This document shows positions 35,589 to 44,341 of a stretch of 64,000 nt of DNA, one piece after another (positions within the stretch are counted from its first letter, which is position 1; each line of letters starts with the position of its first letter). This DNA is from Candidatus Mailhella excrementigallinarum. Its GTDB lineage: Bacteria; Desulfobacterota; Desulfovibrionia; Desulfovibrionales; Desulfovibrionaceae. The position numbers and the translations under genes were made by a program. The stretch spans positions 54,995-118,994 of the forward strand of contig CALUUZ010000010.1 in assembly GCA_944324075.1 (NCBI GenBank). Reading direction: 5' to 3'. The notes beneath the pieces were generated by a model. That model worked only from the letters and a program-made list of their open reading frames with translations, did no database searches and was not told the origin of the DNA.

Positions 35589-35777
35589 TTACAAATGTCC
35601 CTCACCGCCCTGCAGTTTGCAGCGTTCGGCACACCAGAAGGGCGTCACAATAATACGCCCATCCTCCTTGTTGACCCACACCGGCAGCGCCCCTATCTCT
35701 TCCGCACTCTTCTCGCACAGGACAAGGGACCCCTCCCTTTTGCCGTGCGGACAATGCACTTCCTCATTTTTTTTCAT
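35589..35777 (-). CDS. Small cysteine-containing protein of unknown function
   Basis: Not recognised. It has 62 residues with four cysteines (VHCPHGKREG, LVLCEK, PFWCAERCKL), enough for one zinc or iron site. There is an AGGGA 6 bases before ATG 35777. It lies between fur (48 bases upstream) and asparaginase (68 bases downstream) on the same strand, so it could be the second gene of a fur transcript. Confidence 0.6.
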   Translation of the reverse strand: MKKNEEVHCPHGKREGSLVLCEKSAEEIGALPVWVNKEDGRIIVTPFWCAERCKLQGGEGHL

Positions 35778-35825
35778 CACGTATCCCTGTATTGCATAAC
35801 GCTGATACCTGGCACCAGAACATGT

Positions 35826-36263
35826 TCACTCGGTTTCCTTCTTGCGGCACTCCGGGCAGATTCCGTACAGATAATGGGCATGCCCCAGCAGCTTGAAGCC
35901 GTACTCGTCGGCAATCCCGGTCTGCAGTCCTTCAATACCGTCGCTGTGAAACTCCACAGCCCTGCCGCATTGCTGACAAATCAGATGATCGTGATGAGCC
36001 TTGGCGGATATCGGCTCAAAACGGGCAGTCCCATCCCCAAACTGCAGCTCGAGAGCAAGATTAGCTTCGCAAAGCAACTTGAGCGTACGGTATACCGTTG
36101 TCTGCCCGATGCCCGGATCACTTTGGCGGATGATGCCATAAAGCTCCTCCAGAGTATGATGTCCCGGAAGAGCAAAAAAGATATCGGCAATTCTCAGCCT
36201 CTGCCGGGTCACGTTCATTCCCTTATCGCGCATATACTGCAAAAACTTGTCCTGATAATTCAT
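35826..36263 (-). CDS. fur: Fur-family metal- or peroxide-responsive repressor
   Basis: A 145-residue winged-helix regulator. The DNA-binding half has NVTRQRLRIADIFFALPGHH and QTTVYRTLKLLCE. The dimer half has the metal motif KAHHDHLICQQCGRAVEF and a second pair CPEC near the end, so a structural zinc is likely. Whether it senses iron, peroxide (PerR) or zinc cannot be settled; the HHDH motif fits Fur or PerR. ATG 36263 has GGAGGGGG just upstream. Confidence 0.88.
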   Translation of the reverse strand: MNYQDKFLQYMRDKGMNVTRQRLRIADIFFALPGHHTLEELYGIIRQSDPGIGQTTVYRTLKLLCEANLALELQFGDGTARFEPISAKAHHDHLICQQCGRAVEFHSDGIEGLQTGIADEYGFKLLGHAHYLYGICPECRKKETE

Positions 36264-36469
36264 GCCCCCTCCAGGGCTTTCGGCCAAACCTTTCATCAAT
36301 CGGGCCATGCTTGAACATGACCGTCTGTCGGACACCAGTCCTCCGCGCAAAGGGCCTCATGAATGCGGCACTGTTTTGCCCCATTCTCAAAACGTCAATC
36401 TTCCCCATTCCCGGCTTCGCGGAAAACAGCCGGAGGCTTCTGCCGGAAATACAGATCATCCTGAACATC

Positions 36470-36712
36470 TGCTATTGAAGTGTCTGCGGGACAGCCCTGT
36501 ATTCCGGCCGCAACTTCCAGAGCGTTTTGCTCTCGAAGGTATCTGCCAGTCAGGTTCTGGCTCGCAGGTTTCACGCCCGAATCCGGAACTTAACGCCGCA
36601 GGCGAATCTCCGGGTGTCCGGCCTTGCGGCTCCTCAACTGCCGGTACGGAATGTTTCATGGATGCAGAGAGCAGAAAAGAATCTCACACAGCCCGACTCC
36701 GGGAGCATTTTA
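36470..36712 (+). repeat. Dispersed repeat family A, copy A4 with preceding partial copy
   Basis: The full copy starts at 36518 (CAGAGCGTTTTGCTCTCGAA), has GCTCGCAGGTTTCACGCCCG at about 36559-36578 and ends GACTCCGGGAGCATTTTA at 36712. The preceding 36470-36516 (TATTGAAGTGTCTGCGGG, then CCTGTATTCCGGCCGCAAC) matches the left interior of copy A7, so two copies lie head to tail. The hslV stop TAA is inside the right terminus. The remaining part of this gap (36264-36469) shows nothing recognisable. Confidence 0.75.
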
Positions 36713-37252
36713 GTGAGAATCCAGTTTTTCCAGCGTGACATGATCGTTGGTGAACACACAGATTTCCGCAGCAATGGACATGGCTTCCCGGGCGATGGCC
36801 TCCGGCTCCATTCCACCCCGGCGGACGAGAGCACGAGCCGCTGCCAGAGCGTAAGGTCCTCCGGAACCGATGGCGGCCACACCGTCATCAGGCTCAATCA
36901 CATCTCCTGTACCGGTCAGAACCAGAGTATGCCCGGCATCCGCCACCAGAAGCAATGCCTGAAGCTGGCGCAGGTATTTATCTTTACGCCAGTCTTTTGC
37001 CAGCTCTACGGCGGCCCGTACCAGATTTCCCCCATTCTCTTCCAGTTTTGCCTCGAAACGCTCAAACAGCGTGAACGCGTCTGCCGTAGCTCCGGCAAAT
37101 CCGGCAATCACCTGTCCCTTATACAGACGGCGTACCTTGCGGGCGCTGTGCTTCATCACCATGCGTTCCCCCATGGTCACCTGCCCGTCCCCGGCAATGA
37201 CCACACCCTTCTCGTTCCGCACGGCGACTATGGTGGTTCCATGCATTTCCAT
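36710..37252 (-). CDS. hslV: ATP-dependent protease subunit HslV (ClpQ)
   Basis: Proteolytic subunit of the HslUV complex, an N-terminal-threonine peptidase forming two hexameric rings. The sequence [22 protein letters not shown] contains the catalytic Thr, exposed after processing; the [14 protein letters not shown] segment and the C-terminal [11 protein letters not shown] are typical. At 180 residues it matches the family. ATG 37252 has AGGAG 10 bases upstream; ATG 37246 is an alternative. The partner hslU is not in the window, which is unusual because the two are normally adjacent. The stop TAA overlaps repeat A4. Confidence 0.93.
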   Translation of the reverse strand: MEMHGTTIVAVRNEKGVVIAGDGQVTMGERMVMKHSARKVRRLYKGQVIAGFAGATADAFTLFERFEAKLEENGGNLVRAAVELAKDWRKDKYLRQLQALLLVADAGHTLVLTGTGDVIEPDDGVAAIGSGGPYALAAARALVRRGGMEPEAIAREAMSIAAEICVFTNDHVTLEKLDSH

Positions 37253-37274
37253 ATATTGTCCGCTCCTTTTCCAG

Positions 37275-37407
37275 ACGGAGCCTGTTGTGATTGAAAGGGT
37301 CCGCCGGCCGGAACCCTTTATTCTGCCCCGCATTTTCATACCGCCACCGGAACCTGACGCCGCAGGCGAATCGCGGTTCCGGGAACAGTTCAAGGTGGCC
37401 TGCTCTA
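37275..37407 (+). repeat. Dispersed repeat family A, copy A5
   Basis: Left part GGAGCCTGTTGTGATTGAAA (37275-), then CGGCCGGAACCCTTTATTCTG and CCCCGCATTTTCAT, a divergent form of the core. An inner inverted repeat follows (CCGGAACC ... GGTTCCGG) and the right end is CCTGCTCTA at 37407. It closely matches copy A7 over the first 50 bases. The last three bases are, on the minus strand, the TAG stop of the BepA-like protease gene. Confidence 0.68.
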
Positions 37408-38814
37408 TTTCCAGAGCTTCCGGCGGGCGCTCAGTTTTTCCTCAAAGTGCGTCAGATCTCTTTTCTCGGCTTCGGTTACCGCCAGGGGACGCGCCTTGTC
37501 CAGCCATGAATCAGCCCGGCGTCCATCATTGCTGTACAATGCAGCGTAGGCCAGATGCAGATATCCGGCAAAAGGCTGGTTGTTCTTGCCCAGAGAACGA
37601 CCGTAGTAGGTATGCACTTCGGCATCCTCGGGCACATGGCGCAACACTTTCCCGTAGGTTTGCAGGGCCTTGTCCGACTGTCCCGAGTCATCAAGCAGCC
37701 GGGCATAGAAAAACAGCCCCATATAGTCATCCGGATCGAGTCTGAGAGCGGTTTCCAGCAATTTACGGGCCTGACCGGCATCTCCCATATTGTACTGAAA
37801 TATCCCTGCTTCACGCAGGATCAGTTCATCCCTGGGCGCAAGTCTGAGCGCCCTGTCGAAGGCCTCCCTCGCCTCAGGCACACGGTTGCGTCGAGCGGAC
37901 AGAATGCCCATCCCCAGAAAACGCATCGGCTCCTTCGCACTCATGGAAGAAAATACCTGCTCCGCATGCTGTGCGTCCCCGTAGCGAGCCCAGATCAGAG
38001 TACGTACGCGCAAAAAACGGCGATCATCGTCCCTGCGGTCGCGCTGAGCACGGGGCAGGCTTTTCAGATGAGCCTCCAGCAGGCTCAGGCGTTCTGTAAT
38101 GCCGGGGTGAGTGGACAGATAGGTGGGAATGGCCCCGGCCCTTCCCCAGCTGAGTTCCTGTATATTTCGGAACGCTCCGCTCAATCCGGCTGGATTATAG
38201 CCCGCTTCGGTCAGATAGCGCAGACCAAAACGATCCGCGTCGCTTTCGTCCGCCCGGCTGTAGTTCAGCATGGCGGCGGAACCGGCCGCGCCGGCCGCCA
38301 CCATGGCTGCTCCCCCGGCCTGTCCGCCGCCTCCGGCCGCCAACCCGGCAACAGCCGCTGCCAGCGTGGCCAGTGAAACAACCTGCCCGCGCTCCATGCG
38401 CTTTGCAATGTGCCGCTGCGTTACATGCGCGATCTCATGTGCCAGAACTCCGGCCAGCTCAGATTCATGATTCAGGTTCTGGATCAGCCCGGTATGCACG
38501 AATACGAAACCACCCGGCGTGGCAAACGCATTGAGAGACGGTTCAAGCAGCACACTTGTCCGGAACTTGTAGGGCTGAGGAGGCAGGGTCCCTACTATGC
38601 GGTTGACAATATCCTGAACATAATTCCTGACTTCCGGATCCTCCACCAACGGCATGGACGAACGAACCAGGGCATCAAACTCACGCCCCATCTCCATCTC
38701 ATCCTTCAGGGTAAATTCCCCGAACAGGGCGGCCCGGGAGGGTACGGGGCACACCAGCAGGGCAGCCGAACACATCAGACTGCAAACAAGCTTCGTGACG
38801 TACCGGAAGTTCAA
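37405..38814 (-). CDS. bepA: BepA-like periplasmic M48 metalloprotease with TPR repeats
   Basis: A 469-residue exported zinc protease/chaperone involved in outer-membrane protein quality control. A signal peptide ends near VPSRAALFG. The M48 domain has the zinc motif HEIAH in [20 protein letters not shown] (about residues 125-144), a glycine/alanine-rich membrane-like helix ([20 protein letters not shown]) and the third ligand in [12 protein letters not shown]. The C-terminal 200 residues form TPR helices ([35 protein letters not shown]). The start is TTG 38814 with GGAGAAAGGA. It lies 13 bases after cysS on the same strand. The stop overlaps repeat A5. Confidence 0.9.
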   Translation of the reverse strand: MNFRYVTKLVCSLMCSAALLVCPVPSRAALFGEFTLKDEMEMGREFDALVRSSMPLVEDPEVRNYVQDIVNRIVGTLPPQPYKFRTSVLLEPSLNAFATPGGFVFVHTGLIQNLNHESELAGVLAHEIAHVTQRHIAKRMERGQVVSLATLAAAVAGLAAGGGGQAGGAAMVAAGAAGSAAMLNYSRADESDADRFGLRYLTEAGYNPAGLSGAFRNIQELSWGRAGAIPTYLSTHPGITERLSLLEAHLKSLPRAQRDRRDDDRRFLRVRTLIWARYGDAQHAEQVFSSMSAKEPMRFLGMGILSARRNRVPEAREAFDRALRLAPRDELILREAGIFQYNMGDAGQARKLLETALRLDPDDYMGLFFYARLLDDSGQSDKALQTYGKVLRHVPEDAEVHTYYGRSLGKNNQPFAGYLHLAYAALYSNDGRRADSWLDKARPLAVTEAEKRDLTHFEEKLSARRKLWK

Positions 38815-38827
38815 TCCTTTCTCCTGT

Positions 38828-40285
38828 TCAGGCTATATCCCATACCGGACCAGCGGGAGTATCGCGCACTTCCACCCCCATGGATGCAATGGCCTCCCGT
38901 GCGGCATCCGCACGGGAAAAATCCTTCCGTGCGCGGGCTTCCGCACGCTCGGCAAGCAGACGCTCTACCCTCGCCGTATCCAGTCCCATGCGCACGGCCT
39001 TGATATCACGCAGTTCACGCAGAAAAACTTCCGGGTTCGTGCCGAACACGCCAAGAATATCCGACCACGCGGCCGAGGACACGGCAAAATCATCCAGCAG
39101 GCTTTTCGCCCCTTCAAGATTTCTGAATTTCTTGTCCTCCAGAACACGGTTGATCAGACGCACAGTGGCAAATACATGTCCCAGAGCGCTGGCCGTATTG
39201 CAGTCATCTTCCATGGACTCATAGAATGCCTGCTTCAACGTCTCGTATTCGCGGGAAATATCCGCCGGGAGGGCACCGGGTTTCCACTTGTCGCGCCCGC
39301 GGGCTGCGTCCGCCTCCGCAAGACACTCGTAAATCCGCCGCAGCCCGCGCTCGGCCTCGTCCATACCGTCAAAGCTGAAATCCACCGGACTGCGATAATG
39401 CTTGCCCAGCAGAAAAAAACGAAGCGTCTCGGGCTGGCGATGTTCCAGTATATCCCGGATAGTTTTAAAATTGCCCAGCGATTTGGACATCTTTTCAGAA
39501 TCTATCTGCACAAAGCCATTATGAACCCAGTACGTTGCAAGTTCCTTGCCAAGGGCTGCCTCGCTCTGCGCGATTTCATTCTCGTGATGGGGAAAAATCA
39601 GATCCTGCCCTCCGCCGTGAATATCCAGCGGCAGGGGCAGGTTTTTCTCGCTCATGGCCGAACACTCAATATGCCATCCGGGACGGCCTTTTCCCCACGG
39701 GCTTTCCCAGAACGGCTCCTCCGGTTTGGCCGCCTTCCACAAGGCGAAATCCAGCGGATCTTCCTTTTCCTCTCCGGGGGCGACACGCGCGCCGGATCGC
39801 AGGTCATCCACATCCCTTCCGGACAGCTTGCCGTACAAGGGGAAGGAACGCACCCGGAAGTACACATCCCCGGAAGGCGTGGCATAGGCGTGCCCCCGCC
39901 CGATGAGCTTCTGACAGAGAGCGATCATTTCCGGAATGTATGCCGTGGCCCGGGGTTCAATATCCGCGCGCCGGACATTCAGCCGATCCATATCCTCGTG
40001 GAATGCGTTAATATAAGTATCCGCGATTTCCTCGCTCGTACGGCCCTCCCGGTTGGCGCGGGCGATGATCTTGTCGTCCACATCCGTAAAATTGCGCACA
40101 AAGGTCACCTGCAGCCCCTTATGCCGCAGATACCGGGCCAGGACATCGAATACCACAGCCGAACGGGCGTGTCCGATATGCGAAAAATCGTAGGCGGTAA
40201 TGCCGCAGGCATACATCCCCACTTTCCCGGGACGGGAAGGGATGAATTCTTCTTTTCTGCGTGTCTTGGTATTGTAAAGCAGCAT
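38828..40285 (-). CDS. cysS: Cysteinyl-tRNA synthetase
   Basis: A 485-residue class I synthetase that charges tRNA-Cys. Seen: YACGITAYDFSHIGHARS with the HIGH motif and the first zinc Cys, GWHIECSAMS and GGGQDLIFPHHENE with the remaining zinc ligands, and KMSKSLGN. The C-terminal helical domain follows to the end (RADAAREAIASMGVEVRD). ATG 40285 has GGAG 5 bases upstream. It is followed closely by the BepA-like gene. Confidence 0.96.
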   Translation of the reverse strand: MLLYNTKTRRKEEFIPSRPGKVGMYACGITAYDFSHIGHARSAVVFDVLARYLRHKGLQVTFVRNFTDVDDKIIARANREGRTSEEIADTYINAFHEDMDRLNVRRADIEPRATAYIPEMIALCQKLIGRGHAYATPSGDVYFRVRSFPLYGKLSGRDVDDLRSGARVAPGEEKEDPLDFALWKAAKPEEPFWESPWGKGRPGWHIECSAMSEKNLPLPLDIHGGGQDLIFPHHENEIAQSEAALGKELATYWVHNGFVQIDSEKMSKSLGNFKTIRDILEHRQPETLRFFLLGKHYRSPVDFSFDGMDEAERGLRRIYECLAEADAARGRDKWKPGALPADISREYETLKQAFYESMEDDCNTASALGHVFATVRLINRVLEDKKFRNLEGAKSLLDDFAVSSAAWSDILGVFGTNPEVFLRELRDIKAVRMGLDTARVERLLAERAEARARKDFSRADAAREAIASMGVEVRDTPAGPVWDIA

Positions 40286-40416
40286 GATAGCTCCAGCGGC
40301 AATAGAATTAATGCGGACTGTTTCCGGCGCGCCCACCACAGGAAACCGATACGCTTTTTAATAAGGCGCAAGGGCCGTTCCGTCCAGATCGAAGGCTCGA
40401 TAAAATCGCAAAAGAT

Positions 40417-40458
40417 GCCCGTGTCCGACCGGAGAAAACTCCCCGGCCGGGCACGGGC
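40417..40458 (-). terminator. Terminator after gltX
   Basis: Minus strand GCCCGTGcCCGgCCGG pairs with CCGGtCGGaCACGGGC around GGAGTTTTCT and is followed by ATCTTTTG. It lies 31 bases after the gltX stop. Confidence 0.72.
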
Positions 40459-40488
40459 GGCAAATCATGAAAGCGCCGAAACTTCCCG

Positions 40489-41871
40489 TCAGGCAAGGAC
40501 CCGATCCAGACGGCGCAGACTTTCCTCACGGCCAAGGGCACACAAGGTCAGATGTACGGAAGGTCCCCCGGCGCGACCGATAAGAGCAGCGCGCAACGGC
40601 GGTCCCACCTGCTTGAACTTGAGCCCCCCCTTCTCCACATATTCATGGATAGCCGCTTCCAGAGAAGCTTCATCAAATTCAGCCAGTCCGGCAAATATCC
40701 CGCGCAGCGCGGCAATATGCCCCTTGCCCTCATCCGTCAGAGACTTGGCCGCCTTTTCTTCACATTCCACATCTGCGCCCGGCTGGTACAGCGCCATGTC
40801 TTCCGCAAGTTCCACCAGATTCGCGGACCGCTCGCGGTACAGGGGAACCAGTTTCTCCAGCATGCCCCGGTCAAGAGAGACTCCCTTCTTTTCCATGAAG
40901 GGTTCAACCATTTCGGCTATTCTGGCAGGCGGGGTCTCACGCAGGTAATGGGCATTAAGCCACTGCAGCTTTTCGGGGTCAAAGGCGGCCGCTGCGCTGT
41001 TCAGGCTGGTTCCGTCGAACAGGTGAACCAGCTCGTCCATGGAGAAAATTTCCTGATCTCCGTGCGACCAGCCAAGACGGACCAGGTAATTGACCAGAGC
41101 CTGAGGCAGAAGCCCGTCCTGTTCGTATTCGATCACGGCGCGTGCCCCATGACGCTTGGAGAGTTTCTGCCTGTCCGGCCCGAGTATCATGGGTACATGG
41201 CCAAACGTGGGGAGATCAAAGCCCAGGGCCTGATACAGCAGTATCTGCTTGGGGGTGTTGGAAACGTGATCGTCGCCGCGCAGCACATGGGTCACGCCCA
41301 TGTCATGATCATCCACCACCACGGCCATATTGTATGTGGGCATCCCGTCCGCCCGGCGCAGCACCATGTCGTCCAGCTCGGCCACATCCACGGCGATATG
41401 TCCTTTAACCATGTCATCGAAGACAATACGCCCTTCATCTGGAACGCGGAGACGAACAACCCTGCCTTCCCCGGGGCCAAGCCCCCGTTCACGGCACCGT
41501 CCATTATAACGAGGCTTCTCTCCCTTGGCCCGGGCTACCTCACGCATGGCCTCCACCTCTTCCGGGGAACAGTCGCACCAGTAAGCGTGCCCGCTTGCAA
41601 GAAGCTTGTCCACATATGAGTTGTAAACGTCAAGACGCCGGCTCTGATAGGTAAGCTCGCCATCCCAGTCCAGCCCCAGCCATTTCATGGAGGCAAGAAT
41701 GGAATCGGTATATTCCTGTCTGGATCGCTCACTGTCCGTGTCTTCAATGCGCAATCTGAACTCACCGCCGAAATGGCGGGCCAGAAGCCAGCAGAAAATG
41801 GCGGTGCGCCCGCCTCCTATATGCAAATGCCCGGTGGGACTGGGCGCGAAACGGGTAATGACTTTCTTCAT
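40489..41871 (-). CDS. gltX: Glutamyl-tRNA synthetase
   Basis: A 460-residue class I synthetase. It has RFAPSPTGHLHIGGGRTAIF (HIGH-type motif, residues about 7-26), a tRNA-binding insert with DCSPEE but no complete zinc site, HVLRGDDHVSNTPKQILLYQ, and KLSKRHGA as the KMSKS equivalent, then the helical anticodon domain. ATG 41871 has GGAAAGAG upstream. Discriminating or non-discriminating type cannot be inferred. Confidence 0.95.
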   Translation of the reverse strand: MKKVITRFAPSPTGHLHIGGGRTAIFCWLLARHFGGEFRLRIEDTDSERSRQEYTDSILASMKWLGLDWDGELTYQSRRLDVYNSYVDKLLASGHAYWCDCSPEEVEAMREVARAKGEKPRYNGRCRERGLGPGEGRVVRLRVPDEGRIVFDDMVKGHIAVDVAELDDMVLRRADGMPTYNMAVVVDDHDMGVTHVLRGDDHVSNTPKQILLYQALGFDLPTFGHVPMILGPDRQKLSKRHGARAVIEYEQDGLLPQALVNYLVRLGWSHGDQEIFSMDELVHLFDGTSLNSAAAAFDPEKLQWLNAHYLRETPPARIAEMVEPFMEKKGVSLDRGMLEKLVPLYRERSANLVELAEDMALYQPGADVECEEKAAKSLTDEGKGHIAALRGIFAGLAEFDEASLEAAIHEYVEKGGLKFKQVGPPLRAALIGRAGGPSVHLTLCALGREESLRRLDRVLA

Positions 41872-41997
41872 GTCTCTTTCCGTGTTGCGTGTGAGCGGGA
41901 GCAGGCCCGCAAAAGCGAGAGGCAGAGTACCCCGCATCCGTCCTCATGACAAGGCATCGCAAGACGCCGGAAAAGCTCCCCTCCGCGGAAAGGAGCC

Positions 41998-42888
41998 TCA
42001 TGCTTTCTGGCAGTTCGGACAATAGACTGTGGTCCTTCCCGCTATCTTGGCCGTTCGGAGCTTCGCTCCACAGACAAGGCAATTCTTTCCGCTTCTGCCG
42101 TATACCCTGAATGTATTCTGAAAAGCTCCGGCGTCACCGCGAGCTGTGCGGTAATCCTTGATTGAGCTGCCGCAGGCTTCGATGGATTCCTCCAGAACCT
42201 CCACAAGCGCTGCACGCAGACGGCCCAGGTCCGCGGCGCAAAGCGACCGTGCCGGAGCATCAGGGCGGATGCCGGCCCGGAAGCAGCTTTCATCCGCGTA
42301 AATGTTGCCGATGCCGGCAATAACCGACTGATCAAGCAAAAGCGCCTTGATTGCCCCGCCTCTTCCGGCAAAGCGCTCCCCAAAAGCCTTATCATCAAGT
42401 TCAAAAGGCTCGGGCCCAAGTTTGCGCCAGAATTCCCACTCCCGCAGAGAAGCCGGAGTAACGGCTCTGACATAACCGAACTTGCGCGCATCATCGAAAA
42501 AAATCATGCTTCCGTCATCCAGATGCAGAATGAGACGGGTATGTCTCTCCGGAGCCGTCCCCGCCGGATAGGCAAAAAGACGGCAGGACAAACTGAGGAG
42601 AAACGAAAGGCCGCGTATGGCGCTGTCGTTCCCCCGCTCCAGCAGCGCAGGGCGGCAAAGCCCCTGTCCGGTATCAGGGAACTCGTCTGTTTCAAAAAAA
42701 ACAAGCAGTACCTTGCCGCGTCTTCCCGTCCCCGCAAACGTCAGCGGCATGTGGGCATCAAGCTCACATGCAGAGACGGCCCCCTGCCACGTGCCGGGAT
42801 TAAGCACTTCAACCCGCACCAGACTCCGCCCGGCAAGAGCGGGATAAAGTGTGCGCGCCACAGTTTCCACTTCAGGCAGTTCCGGCAT
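41998..42888 (-). CDS. mutM: Formamidopyrimidine-DNA glycosylase (MutM/Fpg), atypical
   Basis: Removes oxidised purines such as 8-oxoguanine and nicks the strand. MPELPEVETVARTL supplies the catalytic Pro and Glu; GRRGKVLLVFF holds the conserved Lys; DDARKFGYV, QSVIAGIGNIYADE and the zinc finger CLVCGAKLRTAKIAGRTTVY with CPNC follow. At 296 residues it is about 25 longer than usual because of an insert (about 66-90, DEFPDTGQGLCRPALLERG). Directly after it, where relatives have HLxMTGRL with the damage-probing Met, this protein reads LLSLSCRL. AAGGAGTCTTTG precedes ATG 42888. Confidence 0.88.
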   Translation of the reverse strand: MPELPEVETVARTLYPALAGRSLVRVEVLNPGTWQGAVSACELDAHMPLTFAGTGRRGKVLLVFFETDEFPDTGQGLCRPALLERGNDSAIRGLSFLLSLSCRLFAYPAGTAPERHTRLILHLDDGSMIFFDDARKFGYVRAVTPASLREWEFWRKLGPEPFELDDKAFGERFAGRGGAIKALLLDQSVIAGIGNIYADESCFRAGIRPDAPARSLCAADLGRLRAALVEVLEESIEACGSSIKDYRTARGDAGAFQNTFRVYGRSGKNCLVCGAKLRTAKIAGRTTVYCPNCQKA

Positions 42889-43015
42889 CAAAGACTCCTT
42901 CGCTTCGGTATGTCCGGATATGTTCGGGCATTTCCTTCCGGGCGTCAACACGGCCATTGCGCGGGAAGGCGCAGCATGGCATGATGCGGCCTGACCACCT
43001 TCTCAGGGAACTGCC

Positions 43016-43114
43016 ATGACTGAAATCCTTGCCGTCATCATCTGTCTGGTTCTCATGCTGCTGGTTGCATGGCTGACCAGCCGTCTCGGCATCGTTGTCA
43101 AACCCGGCGGCTGA
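43016..43114 (+). CDS. Small single-pass membrane protein
   Basis: A 32-residue frame, MTEILAVIICLVLMLLVAWL then TSRLGIVVKPGG. AGGGAA lies 6 bases before ATG 43016. One strong hydrophobic helix with a basic tail suggests a real small membrane protein. It is divergent from mutM, and no partner is apparent. Conservation cannot be tested here. Confidence 0.45.
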   Translation: MTEILAVIICLVLMLLVAWLTSRLGIVVKPGG

Positions 43115-43507
43115 GGCATCCGGGCTGTGCCCCGGGAGGTGCACGAACGGGAAGAAAAAGATCCGGGAAGCGGAACCAGTCAGAAATAATGCTGTTTTTC
43201 TTTCAAAAAGATACTGCTCTCTTGCCTTCTTTTCATGTGTGAGATAGCAAACTCATACCCGCGTGAAATCATCTGAAGGAAAACTGAAGAGTCTTTTCCT
43301 GAAGCCAATCCGCAGCATCGGATGATTCCGGAACGTATTCCGTTTCTTTCCTCTGCAAGATGTTTCACGCCCGTAACAGGCAGGTGCCGCACGCTCTATT
43401 CACAGAGCTGTGCTCTGCGCGCAGGGCGCAGGGACGGACACAAAATCCGCGGACGAAGATATCGTTCCGCTCAATCTCAATTCCCCAGGAGGGAGAAGGG
43501 ACATTTC
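43115..43507. other. Gene-free region with a possible decayed family A copy
   Basis: GCAAGATGTTTCACGCCCGT at about 43355-43375, preceded by TTCCGGAACGTATTCCG, resembles the core of family A, and CACGCTCTATTCACAGAGCTGTG (split by a short loop) forms an inverted repeat. No clear termini. The end of the region has a strong AGGAGGGAG ribosome site for the next gene. Confidence 0.35.
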
Positions 43508-44254
43508 ATGAAAAAAATTCTGCTGACATTCATGGGAGCATGCCTGCTGCTCGCACCGGCGGGCTGCGTGGATCAGATCAACCTCAGCAACCTCGGCGGA
43601 GCCGCGGCGGATCTGCATACTGCCGCCACGCTGGATGATGCTGAACTCAAGGAAATGTGTGTACAGATGCGCAAAAAAGGCGATGCCGAAGCCAGGGTCG
43701 CATCCGCAAACAGCAAGTATGCCATCCGCCTGAAAAAAATCATGGGCAAGCACACCAGCGTTAACGGTACGCCGCTGAACTACAAGGTGTATATTACCGA
43801 TGACATCAATGCCAATGCCTCCGCTGACGGTTCCGTGCGCGTCTATTCCGGTCTCATGGACATGATGACCGATGACGAGCTCCGTTTCGTACTTGGTCAC
43901 GAAATCGGTCATGTCGCGCTGGGGCACACTCTCAAGGCCATGCGTCTGGCCTATACCGCCGCTGCTGCCCGCCAGGCGGCCGGTTCCCTGAACTCCACCG
44001 CCAACGCGTTGAGCGACTCCATGCTCGGCGACCTGATGGAAGAATTTCTCAACGCCCAGTTCTCCCAGAGCCAGGAACTGGACGCGGATGCCTACGCCAT
44101 GAATTTCCTCAAGGAAAACAACTATAACACCGCAGCCGCAGCATCTTCGCTGCGCAAACTGGAATCTCTCGGTTCCAGCGGAGGATTCCTCTCTTCTCAT
44201 CCGAATTCCGGCAAGCGCGCGGAAAAGATGGAAGAACTGGCAAAACAAAAATAG
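43508..44254 (+). CDS. M48-family metalloprotease lipoprotein (LoiP/YggG-like)
   Basis: A 248-residue lipoprotein peptidase. Signal peptide with lipobox LLLAPAGC (lipidated Cys about residue 19). The zinc motif HEIGH is in RFVLGHEIGHVALGHTLKAM (about 133-152) and the third ligand in SQELDADAYAMNFL. A 35-residue Ala/Ser-rich stretch separates them. It resembles E. coli LoiP, an outer-membrane lipoprotein protease. It is the second M48 enzyme in the window, 5 kb from the BepA-like one. Strong ribosome site before ATG 43508; terminator at 44275. Confidence 0.87.
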   Translation: MKKILLTFMGACLLLAPAGCVDQINLSNLGGAAADLHTAATLDDAELKEMCVQMRKKGDAEARVASANSKYAIRLKKIMGKHTSVNGTPLNYKVYITDDINANASADGSVRVYSGLMDMMTDDELRFVLGHEIGHVALGHTLKAMRLAYTAAAARQAAGSLNSTANALSDSMLGDLMEEFLNAQFSQSQELDADAYAMNFLKENNYNTAAAASSLRKLESLGSSGGFLSSHPNSGKRAEKMEELAKQK

Positions 44255-44274
44255 CAGGCATCCCGGAGAGCATA

Positions 44275-44309
44275 AAAAAACTCGGGCATACTTTCTGCTC
44301 GAGTTTTTT
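44275..44309. terminator. Bidirectional terminator
   Basis: AAAAAACTCG-g-GCA and TGC-t-CGAGTTTTTT form a stem around TACTTTC. It serves the M48 lipoprotein gene and the convergent membrane protein gene. Confidence 0.85.
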
Positions 44310-44341
44310 CATGTTCAGGCAGGCAGACTGTGATTCCGCAT

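Noticed and set aside
38654..40948. Long plus-strand frame opposite cysS and gltX
   Set aside because: Antisense to two certain housekeeping genes; composition artefact.
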